A stretch of DNA of 64,000 nucleotides from Streptomyces zaomyceticus (lineage in GTDB: Bacteria > Actinomycetota > Actinomycetes > Streptomycetales > Streptomycetaceae). Position 1 is the stretch's first letter. Each line of letters starts with the position of its first letter. The stretch lies in assembly GCF_014656215.1 (NCBI RefSeq), contig NZ_BNBZ01000024.1:1-64000 (forward strand). Reading direction: 5' to 3'. Below, piece after piece: positions 16,500 through 24,400 of the stretch. The notes beneath the pieces were generated by a model that saw only the letters and a program-made list of their open reading frames with translations, made no database searches and was not told the origin of the DNA. The translations under genes and the position numbers were made by a program.

Positions 16500-17330
16500 A
16501 TGCCGAAGCACAGACTGTCCAAGAGAGGCCGCTACGCAGCCATGGCGACCACGGGTGTCGTCGTCGTGGCCGGTGCCGGGATCGCGGCGCAGACCTCGAT
16601 GGCGGCCACGCCGTGGCCGGCGCAGAAGACCTACACCGGTCGCGCGTTCGACGCCTGTACGGCGCCCTCGCTCAACGCGATGAAGGCGTGGAAGAAGGAC
16701 GGCTACTACAGCGGAGTGGCGGTCTACGTCGGCGGCAAGAACCGCGGCTGTGCCCAGCCCAACCTCACGAAGTCCTGGGTGAAGTCGGTCGACACGCTCG
16801 GCTGGCGAGTCGTCCCGCTCTACGTCGGCGCCCAGCCGCCCTGCCAGAAGAGCAGGAACAAGGAGAGGTTCACCGCGGCCACGGCGGCCTCCGTCGGGGT
16901 GAGCAACGCCAACGACGCCGTCGCCAAGGCCTCCGCTCTCGGCATGAAGGCCGGCAGCCCGATCTACCTCAACATGGAGTCCTACGACATCGCCGACAAG
17001 GCGTGCAACGAAGCGACCCTGACCTACGTGCGTTCCTTCACCAGGACGCTGCGCGCCAAGACCTACCGGGCCGGTCTCTACGGTTTCAGCAGCTCCAGCG
17101 CCAAGGCGATCGCCACCGCCAAGGACCGCAAGGACCTGCCGGGCAACCTCTGGTACGCCCTGTGGAACGGCCAGGAGACCACCACCAAGGACTGGCCGTG
17201 GGACCCGAAACTGTACACCGACCACAGTCGCGCCCACCAGTACAAGGCCAACAGCAAGGAGACCCGCGGCGGCTATACGATCACCGTCGACCGCAACGCC
17301 TGGGACGCCCCGGTCGCCATCATCGGCTGA
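16500..17330 (+). CDS. Secreted DUF1906 glycoside-hydrolase-like protein
   Basis: The 276-residue precursor has a signal peptide with a basic start (MPKHRLSKRGRYAA), a hydrophobic core (TTGVVVVAGAGIAAQTS) and cleavage after MAA or nearby. The mature part is the DUF1906 (Rv2525c-like) domain, a TIM-barrel fold related to GH25-type lysozymes. Recognisable blocks are GRAFDACTAPSLNAMKAWKK, YSGVAVYVGGKNRGCAQPN, GWRVVPLYVGAQPPC, SPIYLNMESYDI and YRAGLYGFSSSSAKAI. Family members are exported and thought to act on the cell envelope, but no enzymatic activity is established. ATG 16500 is preceded by a GGTGGGG site. Confidence 0.9.
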   Translation: MPKHRLSKRGRYAAMATTGVVVVAGAGIAAQTSMAATPWPAQKTYTGRAFDACTAPSLNAMKAWKKDGYYSGVAVYVGGKNRGCAQPNLTKSWVKSVDTLGWRVVPLYVGAQPPCQKSRNKERFTAATAASVGVSNANDAVAKASALGMKAGSPIYLNMESYDIADKACNEATLTYVRSFTRTLRAKTYRAGLYGFSSSSAKAIATAKDRKDLPGNLWYALWNGQETTTKDWPWDPKLYTDHSRAHQYKANSKETRGGYTITVDRNAWDAPVAIIG

Positions 17331-17443
17331 CGGTTCGCTCCGACGCGGTCGGCGGGTGTCGCATCGGGCAGCATGCGCCTCGCTGGTGGAGCACCGGACG
17401 TAAATCGGTGGGGTGTCCCGGAAGAATCTGCCACGATCGGCGG

Positions 17444-17815
17444 ATGGGTGCATTGGATGCGGTGGCGGGCAGGGTAGCCGGTGGGGCGACCGTGACGTTC
17501 CGCCCCACCGGCTCTTCGATGGTCCCGCTGATTCGCAGTCGGCAGCAGGTGGTCGTCGCCCCGGTCGACCCGTCGAAGGTGGAGGCCGGGGACATCGTTC
17601 TCGCCCGTGTCGCCGGGACGGTCTACTTGCACCTGGTGTCGTCCGTGGACCTCGCCAGGAAGCGGGTGCAGATCAGCAACAACCGTGGCCGTGTCAATGG
17701 TTGGACCGGTCACGACCGTGTCTTCGGCATCTGTGTGGCAGTCGACGGAGTCGCCCGGTCAGGAGTGGCGGGCAAGACGCTCGCAGCCGACTCCGACGAC
17801 GCCTCCCGAGCCTGA
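17444..17815 (+). CDS. LexA/S24-S26-like domain protein, no HTH
   Basis: The 123-residue protein carries the peptidase S24/S26 strand-loop FRPTGSSMVPLIRSRQQVVV, with Ser in the catalytic SM position, and the following VEAGDIVLARVAGTVYLHLV strand pair. In LexA-like enzymes a catalytic Lys follows in the second strand region; here the equivalent position appears to be His/Leu (YLHLV), so the protein may be inactive. There is no DNA-binding domain or membrane anchor, so it is neither a normal LexA nor a signal peptidase. ATG 17444 is used. It lies 114 bases after the DUF1906 gene. Confidence 0.7.
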   Translation: MGALDAVAGRVAGGATVTFRPTGSSMVPLIRSRQQVVVAPVDPSKVEAGDIVLARVAGTVYLHLVSSVDLARKRVQISNNRGRVNGWTGHDRVFGICVAVDGVARSGVAGKTLAADSDDASRA

Positions 17816-17855
17816 CGGTTCGGTCGCTCCGGGCTGTCAGGGCGGCAGAGCGCGA

Positions 17856-18218
17856 TCAAGCGGGAGTCCCTGGATCCACACGTCCCAGCATGTCGGCCAG
17901 CGGTGTCCCGGTTCGTGCCGCTGCGATTCGACGTGCTCTCACTTGGGCCCGGGTACGTGGCCGAAACGTCGGGTCCTTGCCGCAGCCGCAGGTGTCGCGG
18001 CCCTCGTAACGCAGGCCGGCGTCCAGTACGGCTGCCACGACGGTCCACGCCTTGCCGTCCCGGCGCCGTGGTGCCGCGAAGTCACGGCCGGCGCAGATCA
18101 TGGGCTGGGAGCACCTGGGGCATCGGTGCTCGTCGGGCCCGGGGTGCCGCTTGAACGCGACACGACACGGGACGCACACATAGTGCTGCTTGTAGGGCTT
18201 CTCGGCGTAGAGACACAC
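17856..18218 (-). CDS. Zinc-ribbon hypothetical protein
   Basis: This 120-residue protein has a treble-clef or zinc-ribbon N-terminus with CxxC pairs in HYVCVPCRVAFKRH and EHRCPRCSQPMICAG, and another cysteine pair in RDTCGCGKDP. The C-terminal part is basic (RPRTRAQVRARRIAAA), suggesting nucleic-acid contact. The start is GTG 18218; an out-of-frame ATG at 18220 is not used. Similar proteins occur widely in Streptomyces without known function. It converges with the S24-like gene and is followed upstream by the S41 protease gene on the same strand. Confidence 0.75.
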   Translation of the reverse strand: MCLYAEKPYKQHYVCVPCRVAFKRHPGPDEHRCPRCSQPMICAGRDFAAPRRRDGKAWTVVAAVLDAGLRYEGRDTCGCGKDPTFRPRTRAQVRARRIAAARTGTPLADMLGRVDPGTPA

Positions 18219-18344
18219 ATGGTGAACGTACCCGCCCTTGTGGTGGCGGGCGAGACGGTTTCCCAGACCGCGTCGGCTGTCGGGCGGGCAGGGGGCGGGG
18301 CGTTCAGTGTGGTGGCGCCCGTCAGCGGGGACCGGTGGGCCCGG

Positions 18345-19250
18345 TCAGTCCCCGAGGCGGGTGAGGGCCCGTGCGTGTGCGCGGTCGAGGGCGTCGGCGG
18401 CGGGGCACGGGATGTCCGGTTGCACGCCGATGCCTTCCCAGTTGGTGCCGCTGACGGGGTTGAGCGCGCGGCCGAAGGGGATGGTGGCTTCCAGGTGTGG
18501 GTGCACCGTCCAGCCGTTGCACGGGTGTGCGCCGCCGCGGGTGGGTTCGCCGATGACTGTGGCGCGGCCGAGCTGCTGGAGGTTGTAGGCGAGTTCTTCG
18601 GCGGCGGAGAAAGTGGTGTGACTGGACAGGACGTACAGGGGCTTGCTGCCACCGAATCGTCTGCCGGGTACGTGCGGCAGGCTCCAGGACTGCTCGCTGC
18701 GCTCGCCGTTGCGCCAGAGCATGGTGTTGAGGTGGGTGCGCTGGTCCAGGAGGTAGCTGCAGGCGAAGGCGACGGTGTCCGGGTCGCCGCCGCGGTTGGC
18801 GCGAAGGTCCAGGATCAGCGCCTGGGCGCGGGAGGCCAGGGTGAGCGCGGCCGTCAGCGGTTCGGCGGCCCATTCCAGCGGGAACAGCATCGGTGCCAGC
18901 TCCAGTACGGCGATGCCTCCGTCGAGCAACTGCACCCGGGGAACGCCGCCCAGCGAGGTGTCGAAGTCCCGACGCATGGCCTCCAGGGTGGCCGCATCCT
19001 GTTTCGGCGGCACCGGCTCGGTGTGGTGCTTCAGCCTCAGGTGCCGGTCGCCGTTGACGGACTGCAGGTCCGCGGTGACCAGACCGGCGAGCTCCTCGGC
19101 GCTGTCGGCGTCGTAGGCGCCCTCGGCGAGGCGTCGTCGCAGCAGGTCGACGACCTGTTCGGCTATCTCGGGGAACACATAGTGCTCGGTCATCAGCCGT
19201 GCTGTCTCGTCGATGACAGGGGCCGGCGCAAGCTTCGTCGAAGTCGTCAC
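18345..19250 (-). CDS. S41 family peptidase, IRBP-like
   Basis: The 301-residue protein has the tail-specific protease core. The N-terminal helical domain (VIDETARLMTEHYVFPEIAE) is followed by the S41 catalytic domain: RAQALILDLRANRGGDPDTV (substrate-binding strand), and the nucleophile Ser in TTFSAAEELAYNLQQLGRAT, then VIGEPTRGGAHP. It has no PDZ domain and no signal peptide, so it matches the compact cytoplasmic IRBP-type actinomycete subgroup. A divergent ArsR-type regulator starts 57 bases away and probably controls it. Start ATG 19250. Confidence 0.9.
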   Translation of the reverse strand: MTTSTKLAPAPVIDETARLMTEHYVFPEIAEQVVDLLRRRLAEGAYDADSAEELAGLVTADLQSVNGDRHLRLKHHTEPVPPKQDAATLEAMRRDFDTSLGGVPRVQLLDGGIAVLELAPMLFPLEWAAEPLTAALTLASRAQALILDLRANRGGDPDTVAFACSYLLDQRTHLNTMLWRNGERSEQSWSLPHVPGRRFGGSKPLYVLSSHTTFSAAEELAYNLQQLGRATVIGEPTRGGAHPCNGWTVHPHLEATIPFGRALNPVSGTNWEGIGVQPDIPCPAADALDRAHARALTRLGD

Positions 19251-19307
19251 AGCACGGAGTACAGCACCACTCTTGCGTAAGCGTCAAAGAATTTAGACAC
19301 TTTCTGT
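19251..19307. promoter_or_regulatory. Divergent promoter region, S41/ArsR genes
   Basis: The 57-base gap is AT-rich compared with its surroundings. On the minus strand a TTGACG -35-like hexamer lies about 18 bases from TGTACT, a plausible -10. The stretch near 19285-19305 contains imperfect dyad symmetry (CAAAG...TTTCTG) which could be the ArsR site. The promoter call is an inference from sequence. Confidence 0.4.
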
Positions 19308-19844
19308 ATGAGTGATGCTCAGACCCCTTACCTACCACCTCCCGAGGACGTCCTGGAGATCGGTGCGCCGGAGCAATTCGCCGCACTCGCCCACCCGTTG
19401 CGCCAGAGGCTGCTCTTCGCCCTCGGGCACCGGCCCGCCACTGCCGGCCGGCTCGCGGCACAGCTCGACGCCAAGAAGGGCAACGTCGCCCATCACCTCA
19501 AGGTGCTCCGCGAAGCGGGGCTGGTCCACATCGCCGAGACCCGCCAGGTCCGCGGCGGCACCGAGCAGTACTACCAGCGCACGGCCCGCCACATGGTCGT
19601 CGCCGAACCGCAGGCGGCGGGCACCGCAGCGATGCTTGCCGCAGTCGCCCAGGAGCTGGGCCGCTCTCCGGCCGAGACTCACCTGACACTGCGCCACCTG
19701 CGCCTCAGCCCCGCGAAGGCAGCAGAACTCGGCCAGACCCTTGGCCGACTGGTCGACGAGGCCGAGGAGAACGCCGAGGACCAGCCCCTGCACGGCGTGC
19801 TGGTTGCCCTCTACCAACACGCCGTGCCCACCAGGACCACCTAG
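19308..19844 (+). CDS. ArsR-type winged-helix regulator
   Basis: The 178-residue protein has an ArsR/HTH_5 domain: FAALAHPLRQRLLFALGHRP, TAGRLAAQLDAKKGNVAHHL and KVLREAGLVHIAETRQVRGG, with a helical C-terminal region (about residues 100-175) likely for dimerisation or ligand binding. Metal-binding cysteines of the ELCVC type are absent, so this is not an arsenic or metal sensor of the classic kind. The start is ATG 19308. It is divergent from the S41 protease, a common regulator-target arrangement, and converges with the quinone oxidoreductase. Confidence 0.88.
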   Translation: MSDAQTPYLPPPEDVLEIGAPEQFAALAHPLRQRLLFALGHRPATAGRLAAQLDAKKGNVAHHLKVLREAGLVHIAETRQVRGGTEQYYQRTARHMVVAEPQAAGTAAMLAAVAQELGRSPAETHLTLRHLRLSPAKAAELGQTLGRLVDEAEENAEDQPLHGVLVALYQHAVPTRTT

Positions 19845-19902
19845 CGGCACCGACCCATCAGGGCAGCCCACCTGGCTCGCTCGGTCGAGGCGCTGTGTGT
19901 TG

Positions 19903-20850
19903 TCAGGCGACGCGGAGGATGCTTTTGCCGTGGGTGGTGCCGTCGGTGAGGTGCTGCACGGCTGTGGCGAGGTCTTCCAGGGCGTATTCGGTGGTGATGT
20001 CGACGCGGACCGTGCCGTCGGCGACAAGGGCGAGTGCGCGGCGGGCGCTGTCGGCGAGCCGCTCGGGGTGGGTCCGGCTCAGCAGGTTGCTGTTGTAGGT
20101 CAGCAGTGACCTGCCGTCCATGAGGAGTTCGGTGGCGTCGGCGAGGACGGGGTCGTGGGTGGCGAGGTTGCCGTATGCCACCAGGCGTCCGTGCGCGGCG
20201 AGCCGCTGGAGGCCGGCGGCGCGGGTGGGGCCGCCGACCGGGTCGAGGATGACATCGGGCTTCTCGTCGCCGAGTTCGGCCGGAAACTCCTGGCGGAGCA
20301 GGAGGCGGTCGTACCCGAACCGCGCGGCGTAGGCGGCCCTGTCGGCCGTGCCGACCACACCGGTGATCCGGCCCGCTCCGGCCAGTCGGGCGAACTGGGC
20401 GGCGAGCGTGCCGACCGAGCCGGCGGCGCCGTGGATCAGCACGCTTTCGCCGGGCCGCACGTGTGCGGCGGTATTGATCAGGTCGTAGGCGGTCGGTGCG
20501 CCCCATCCGAGGCCCGCGGCTGTCCTCAGCGGCATGGCACCGGTGCCGCATGCGAGGACGGCGGACGCCAGGACCACCTCGGCACAGGCGCCCGAGGTGG
20601 TCAGTGCGGTGACGGCCTCACCGACGCGGCGTGCGTCGACACCCTCGCCGACCGCGACGATGTGCCCTGATGCCTCGAATCCCGGGACGAAGGGGCGGGG
20701 TACGGCGAAGTGGCCGTTCCTGACCATGGTGTCGCCCCACTGGATCCCGGCGTAGGCCACGCGGATCGCCACCTGGCCGGGGCCGGGGGCGGGCTCGTCG
20801 AGTTCGGCGAGCCGGTAGTGGTCATCGGTGTCGAGAACGACGGCCTTCAT
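19903..20850 (-). CDS. Zinc-free MDR quinone/alcohol oxidoreductase
   Basis: The 315-residue enzyme is a medium-chain dehydrogenase/reductase of the quinone oxidoreductase group. The N-terminal GroES-like domain (MKAVVLDTDDHYRLAELDEP ... PFVPGFEASGHIVAVGEGVD) precedes a Rossmann domain with the NADPH motif ESVLIHGAAGSVGTLAAQFA. Structural-zinc cysteines are absent, as is normal for quinone oxidoreductases. ATG 20850 gives the family start. It is divergent from a MarR regulator, so oxidative or electrophile stress control is a reasonable inference. The 3' end converges with the ArsR gene. Confidence 0.9.
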   Translation of the reverse strand: MKAVVLDTDDHYRLAELDEPAPGPGQVAIRVAYAGIQWGDTMVRNGHFAVPRPFVPGFEASGHIVAVGEGVDARRVGEAVTALTTSGACAEVVLASAVLACGTGAMPLRTAAGLGWGAPTAYDLINTAAHVRPGESVLIHGAAGSVGTLAAQFARLAGAGRITGVVGTADRAAYAARFGYDRLLLRQEFPAELGDEKPDVILDPVGGPTRAAGLQRLAAHGRLVAYGNLATHDPVLADATELLMDGRSLLTYNSNLLSRTHPERLADSARRALALVADGTVRVDITTEYALEDLATAVQHLTDGTTHGKSILRVA

Positions 20851-20869
20851 TTTTACAGCCCCCTGTGCT

Positions 20870-20920
20870 GACTCAGTATCCTTACAGTCGAGAAACGTAG
20901 GCATATAAGGTTCCTGAGTC
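20870..20920. promoter_or_regulatory. Candidate MarR operator
   Basis: GACTCAG (20870-20876) and CTGAGTC (20914-20920) are perfect inverted arms. Pairing continues inward imperfectly (ACTCAGTATCCTTA against ATAAGGTTCCTGAGT, 12 of 15). The repeat covers the divergent promoter space between the oxidoreductase and the MarR-type gene, as expected for two half-operators or one extended site. Confidence 0.5.
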
Positions 20921-20955
20921 AAGCCATGAACCTGTTAATTGAGTGGGAGTACGTG

Positions 20956-21417
20956 GTGGCAGCCCCGATCGAGAACGACCTCTGCACCCGGATCAAGCGG
21001 TCGGAGCAGGCCTTGATGGCCCACCACGAGGCAGTACTGCGTACCTACGGGCTGACCATGACGCAGTACACCGTGCTGCTGACCCTCTCGCGCGAAGGCG
21101 GTATGTCGGGCGCCCAACTGGCCCGCTCCTGCGGGGTGACGCAGCAGAGCATGAGCAGCGTGCTCACCAACATGGAGACCAAGGGACTCATCCGCCGCGA
21201 GACGTCCCCGGTGCACGCCAAGGTGCAGATCGCCACGCTCACCGATGAGGGCCAGGCTCTGCGGGACCGCGCCTACCAGGAGGTGGTCGTCCTTGAGCGC
21301 GCGCTCACCGACGCGTTCACGCCCGCCGAACACGCCTCACTCTGCGCACTCCTGGAACGGGCCACCTCCGTCCTGATCCAGCAGACGCGCCACGCTTCGG
21401 CCCCGCCCACCGGCTGA
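20956..21417 (+). CDS. MarR family transcriptional regulator
   Basis: The 153-residue protein has a complete MarR fold: RSEQALMAHHEAVLRTYGLT (helix 1), YTVLLTLSREGGMSGAQLAR, CGVTQQSMSSVLTNMETKGL (recognition helix) and the wing LIRRETSPVHAKVQIATLTD. GTG 20956 has GGGAG with 6-base spacing and is preferred. The in-frame ATG 20926 has no ribosome site, and would place a TTA codon at residue 4. It is divergent from the MDR oxidoreductase. Its 3' end overlaps the convergent STAND gene by 81 bases. Confidence 0.88.
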   Translation: MAAPIENDLCTRIKRSEQALMAHHEAVLRTYGLTMTQYTVLLTLSREGGMSGAQLARSCGVTQQSMSSVLTNMETKGLIRRETSPVHAKVQIATLTDEGQALRDRAYQEVVVLERALTDAFTPAEHASLCALLERATSVLIQQTRHASAPPTG

Positions 21418-24400
21418 GACTGCGGCGGCCTGTTCGATGTCCTCGTAGATCGATTCCCAGCTCAGGTTGGCGCCGTCCCGGCCCGCCCAGGACGCGGTGC
21501 GGCGGGCCGCGTCGCGGAGCTCGGCGGGCCATGCCGGGTCCGCCAGAAGGCTGTGCAGTTCCTCCGAGATGTTGCTCATCGTCTGGCCCGCGACTTCCAG
21601 CAGGTGCCGGGCCAGCTGGTGGTCCCGGGGACCGTAGCCGATGAGCAGGTCGTACAGGTGGGCGCGTTCGCCGACCAGGAGGCGCAGGTAGGGGCGCCAA
21701 GGGTTCCAGGCGAGGCTCCGCCAGCGGGCGGACGGGCCCGATTCCGCGGTCGCGGCGGTGACGGCCAGCTCCAGGAGATGTTCCGCGTCGTGGGGGCGAC
21801 CGGCCTCGTGCAGGTCGATACAGAGGCGGGGCACGGTCTCGAACCTGTGGGGCCAGACGTTGCCCGGCCGCGCGAGGCCGTGGCCGGCGGGTACACAGAG
21901 GTCTCCTCGCTCGAAGGCCAGCGCGTGAAGGTCCTTGAGGCCGATGTCCACTGCTCCGGAGGCGAGCTTCGCCCGGGCGTCGAGGACGGCGAGCCGGACC
22001 CTCAGGAGGTGTGCGGCGTTCCCGCTCCGCATGTAGGCCTCCTGCCCTTGTTGGGGGCGGGCGATGGTGGCGGCCATGGTCGAGGCACGATCGACCAGTT
22101 CGTCCAGGACGGGAGTCAGGATCGTACGGGCGGTGGACAGGTCCCAGAGGAAGGGATCGGCGGTCAGCGCCTGGGTCACCGCCTCAAGGAGTTCGGTCTG
22201 GGCGACGGCGCTCGTACGCAGTGCCTCCAGCTGCTCCTTCACGCTGTGCGAGCTGCCCGGAGGAGTGAGGCCGCGGCTGATCATGCGTGCGGTCAGGCGG
22301 TGCGCGGCCGCTGTCGACTGCTGGTCCGTCCGTCCCCTCAGGTAGGTGGCCATCCGGTGCAGCTGTGCGGCCTGGTCGTCGGGCAGAGATCTCTCGCCGG
22401 CCCGGGCGAAGCCGATCAGGGCGTCGGTGTCATTTCGGCGCTGCGCGTCGTGGAGCAGCCAGGGCAGGAGCAGTGCCGGCGCTTCGGACACGCGGGCGAT
22501 GGCCTCCTCGCGTGGTGCGGGGAGGCGCTTGCGCAGTTGGCTTCCTCTGCGGCGGCGCTTCCCGGGGGCCTTCTCGGCGGGGGCCGCCGCCGTGTTCTCT
22601 TCGTCCGTGCCCGCGCCGGGGGCGTCCTCCATCGAGCAGTCCTCGCTCTCGTGAGGCTCGGGTGTCCCGGGAGGCGTCCCGTCCTTCTCGGGGACGAAAC
22701 CGATCAGATGCTCCAGGGCATGCGTCGCGAGGTGGTGGCCGCCGGCTGCGGCGGCGACCGTCAGGTCGACGTCCCAGGGAGTCGTGGTCCATGGCCGGAG
22801 GGTCGCGGCTCGTGGCGTCACCGACCGGGCATCGTCGGGCAGTGAAGCGGCGATCACCTCGGCGGGGAGTCTCTGGCCTCCGACCACTCCCAGGGCGGTC
22901 AGCGCCAGCGCCGTGGCGGGCGGCTGCGGGTCCCGTCGTGCACGGTCGAGAGTTGTCCGGGCGCGGCACCACTCCCGAGTCGTACGGCCCGCGGTGGTGT
23001 CGCCGGCCATGAGCAGGGGACGCAGGAGGTAGCGGGCGATGGCCTTCCGGGTGTTGTCGCTCGGCGCCGAGGCCGCGGCGACCTCGAGCTCCCCGCGCAG
23101 GGTCGAGGGTGCGACACGGATTCGGGGATGGCAGAGGGTGGTGGCCACACCGTGGAGTACGACATGGTGACGGGCCACGGGCAGGTCCCCCCGCGCCAGT
23201 TCGTCGAGGCATGTACGAAGGGCGTGGAAGGTTTCGGCCGAGCGCTCGTGGGCCTGTGCGGCAGCCCAGCACATCGCGGCCTTCGCGATGATCCTGTCAA
23301 TGTCCTTGGGGACCTTCCCCGGCACTCCTGCGAGGCGTTTCGGCAGGTCTCGACAGAGGTCCCCGTACGAGTCGGGCCATTCGGAGGCCAGATCGGCGAG
23401 GGTGGCGAGGGCGTGCTCCAGAGGTGCGCCGCGTTGTCCCGACGCGGCGTCGAGCATGTCGTCCATGAGCGTGACGGCGGTGTGCCGCCGTCCGCCCCGG
23501 CCGTGCCGTCGATCCCATGGGTCCCGCTGCCGCCGCCCGCTCCCTGGAGCATGCGGGGCGGCCTCGCCTTCCTCGTGCAGATGACGCATGAGGATGGTCA
23601 GGTGGGGTGCGAAGGCGTGTCGCGGCAGCTCCTCGGCGGGCAGGGCGCAGAGGACGGCTGCCGCGACGGAGCGCTGCTGCCGGATGCGTACCGTCAGGGT
23701 GTGAAGGACCTCCCGGCGCCCGGGTCCGTCGGCCGCTTCCCAGATCGTCCGCAGCAGTGGGGGCCAGATGCCCTCGGCCGGCTCATGGGTGGCGTTGAGT
23801 ACCTTCAGGTACCGCTCGGCGAACACCCGGCCGTTGTCCGGCTCCTCGATGAGGGGGGCGATGTCGGCGAGGGCTCCGGTGGGGGCGTTGCGCAGGCCGG
23901 CCAGGATGTGGACGAACGTCTCCCGCGCGACCGGAGAGGAGGCCTTGGCCAGCGGAGCCAGCAGGGAGTACCAGCGGCTCGACCTGTGTGCCTGCGCCCG
24001 GTCGCAGTGGTGGAAGGCGTGTCGTACGACCTCGGCCAGGTACAGATCCTGGGCGTGCTCGGCGATGCGGCCCACGGCTGCCCCGAGTCCCCTGGGGGCT
24101 TCGGCGAGGCCCCTGCCTGCCGCGTATTCGCCGATCGCCTGATGGTGGAAACGCAGCCGGCCCGCGAAGGGCTCGCTGAGGACGCCCCGGCGGATCAGCA
24201 GTCCGATCCAGCGGGCCGCCTTGGTCTCGGACACGGCGAGGCGGGAGGCGACGAGATCGCGGGAGGTGTCCCGGCGGAGCTCGATGGTTCCTTCGCGCAG
24301 GGTGGCCAGGCCGAGTTCGGCGGCGGCCGGGCCCAGCGGTTCGGCCTGGTCCTCCGGGTCCGTGCCGGGAGGCGCCACGGCGTGCCGTGTGTCGTGGTCG

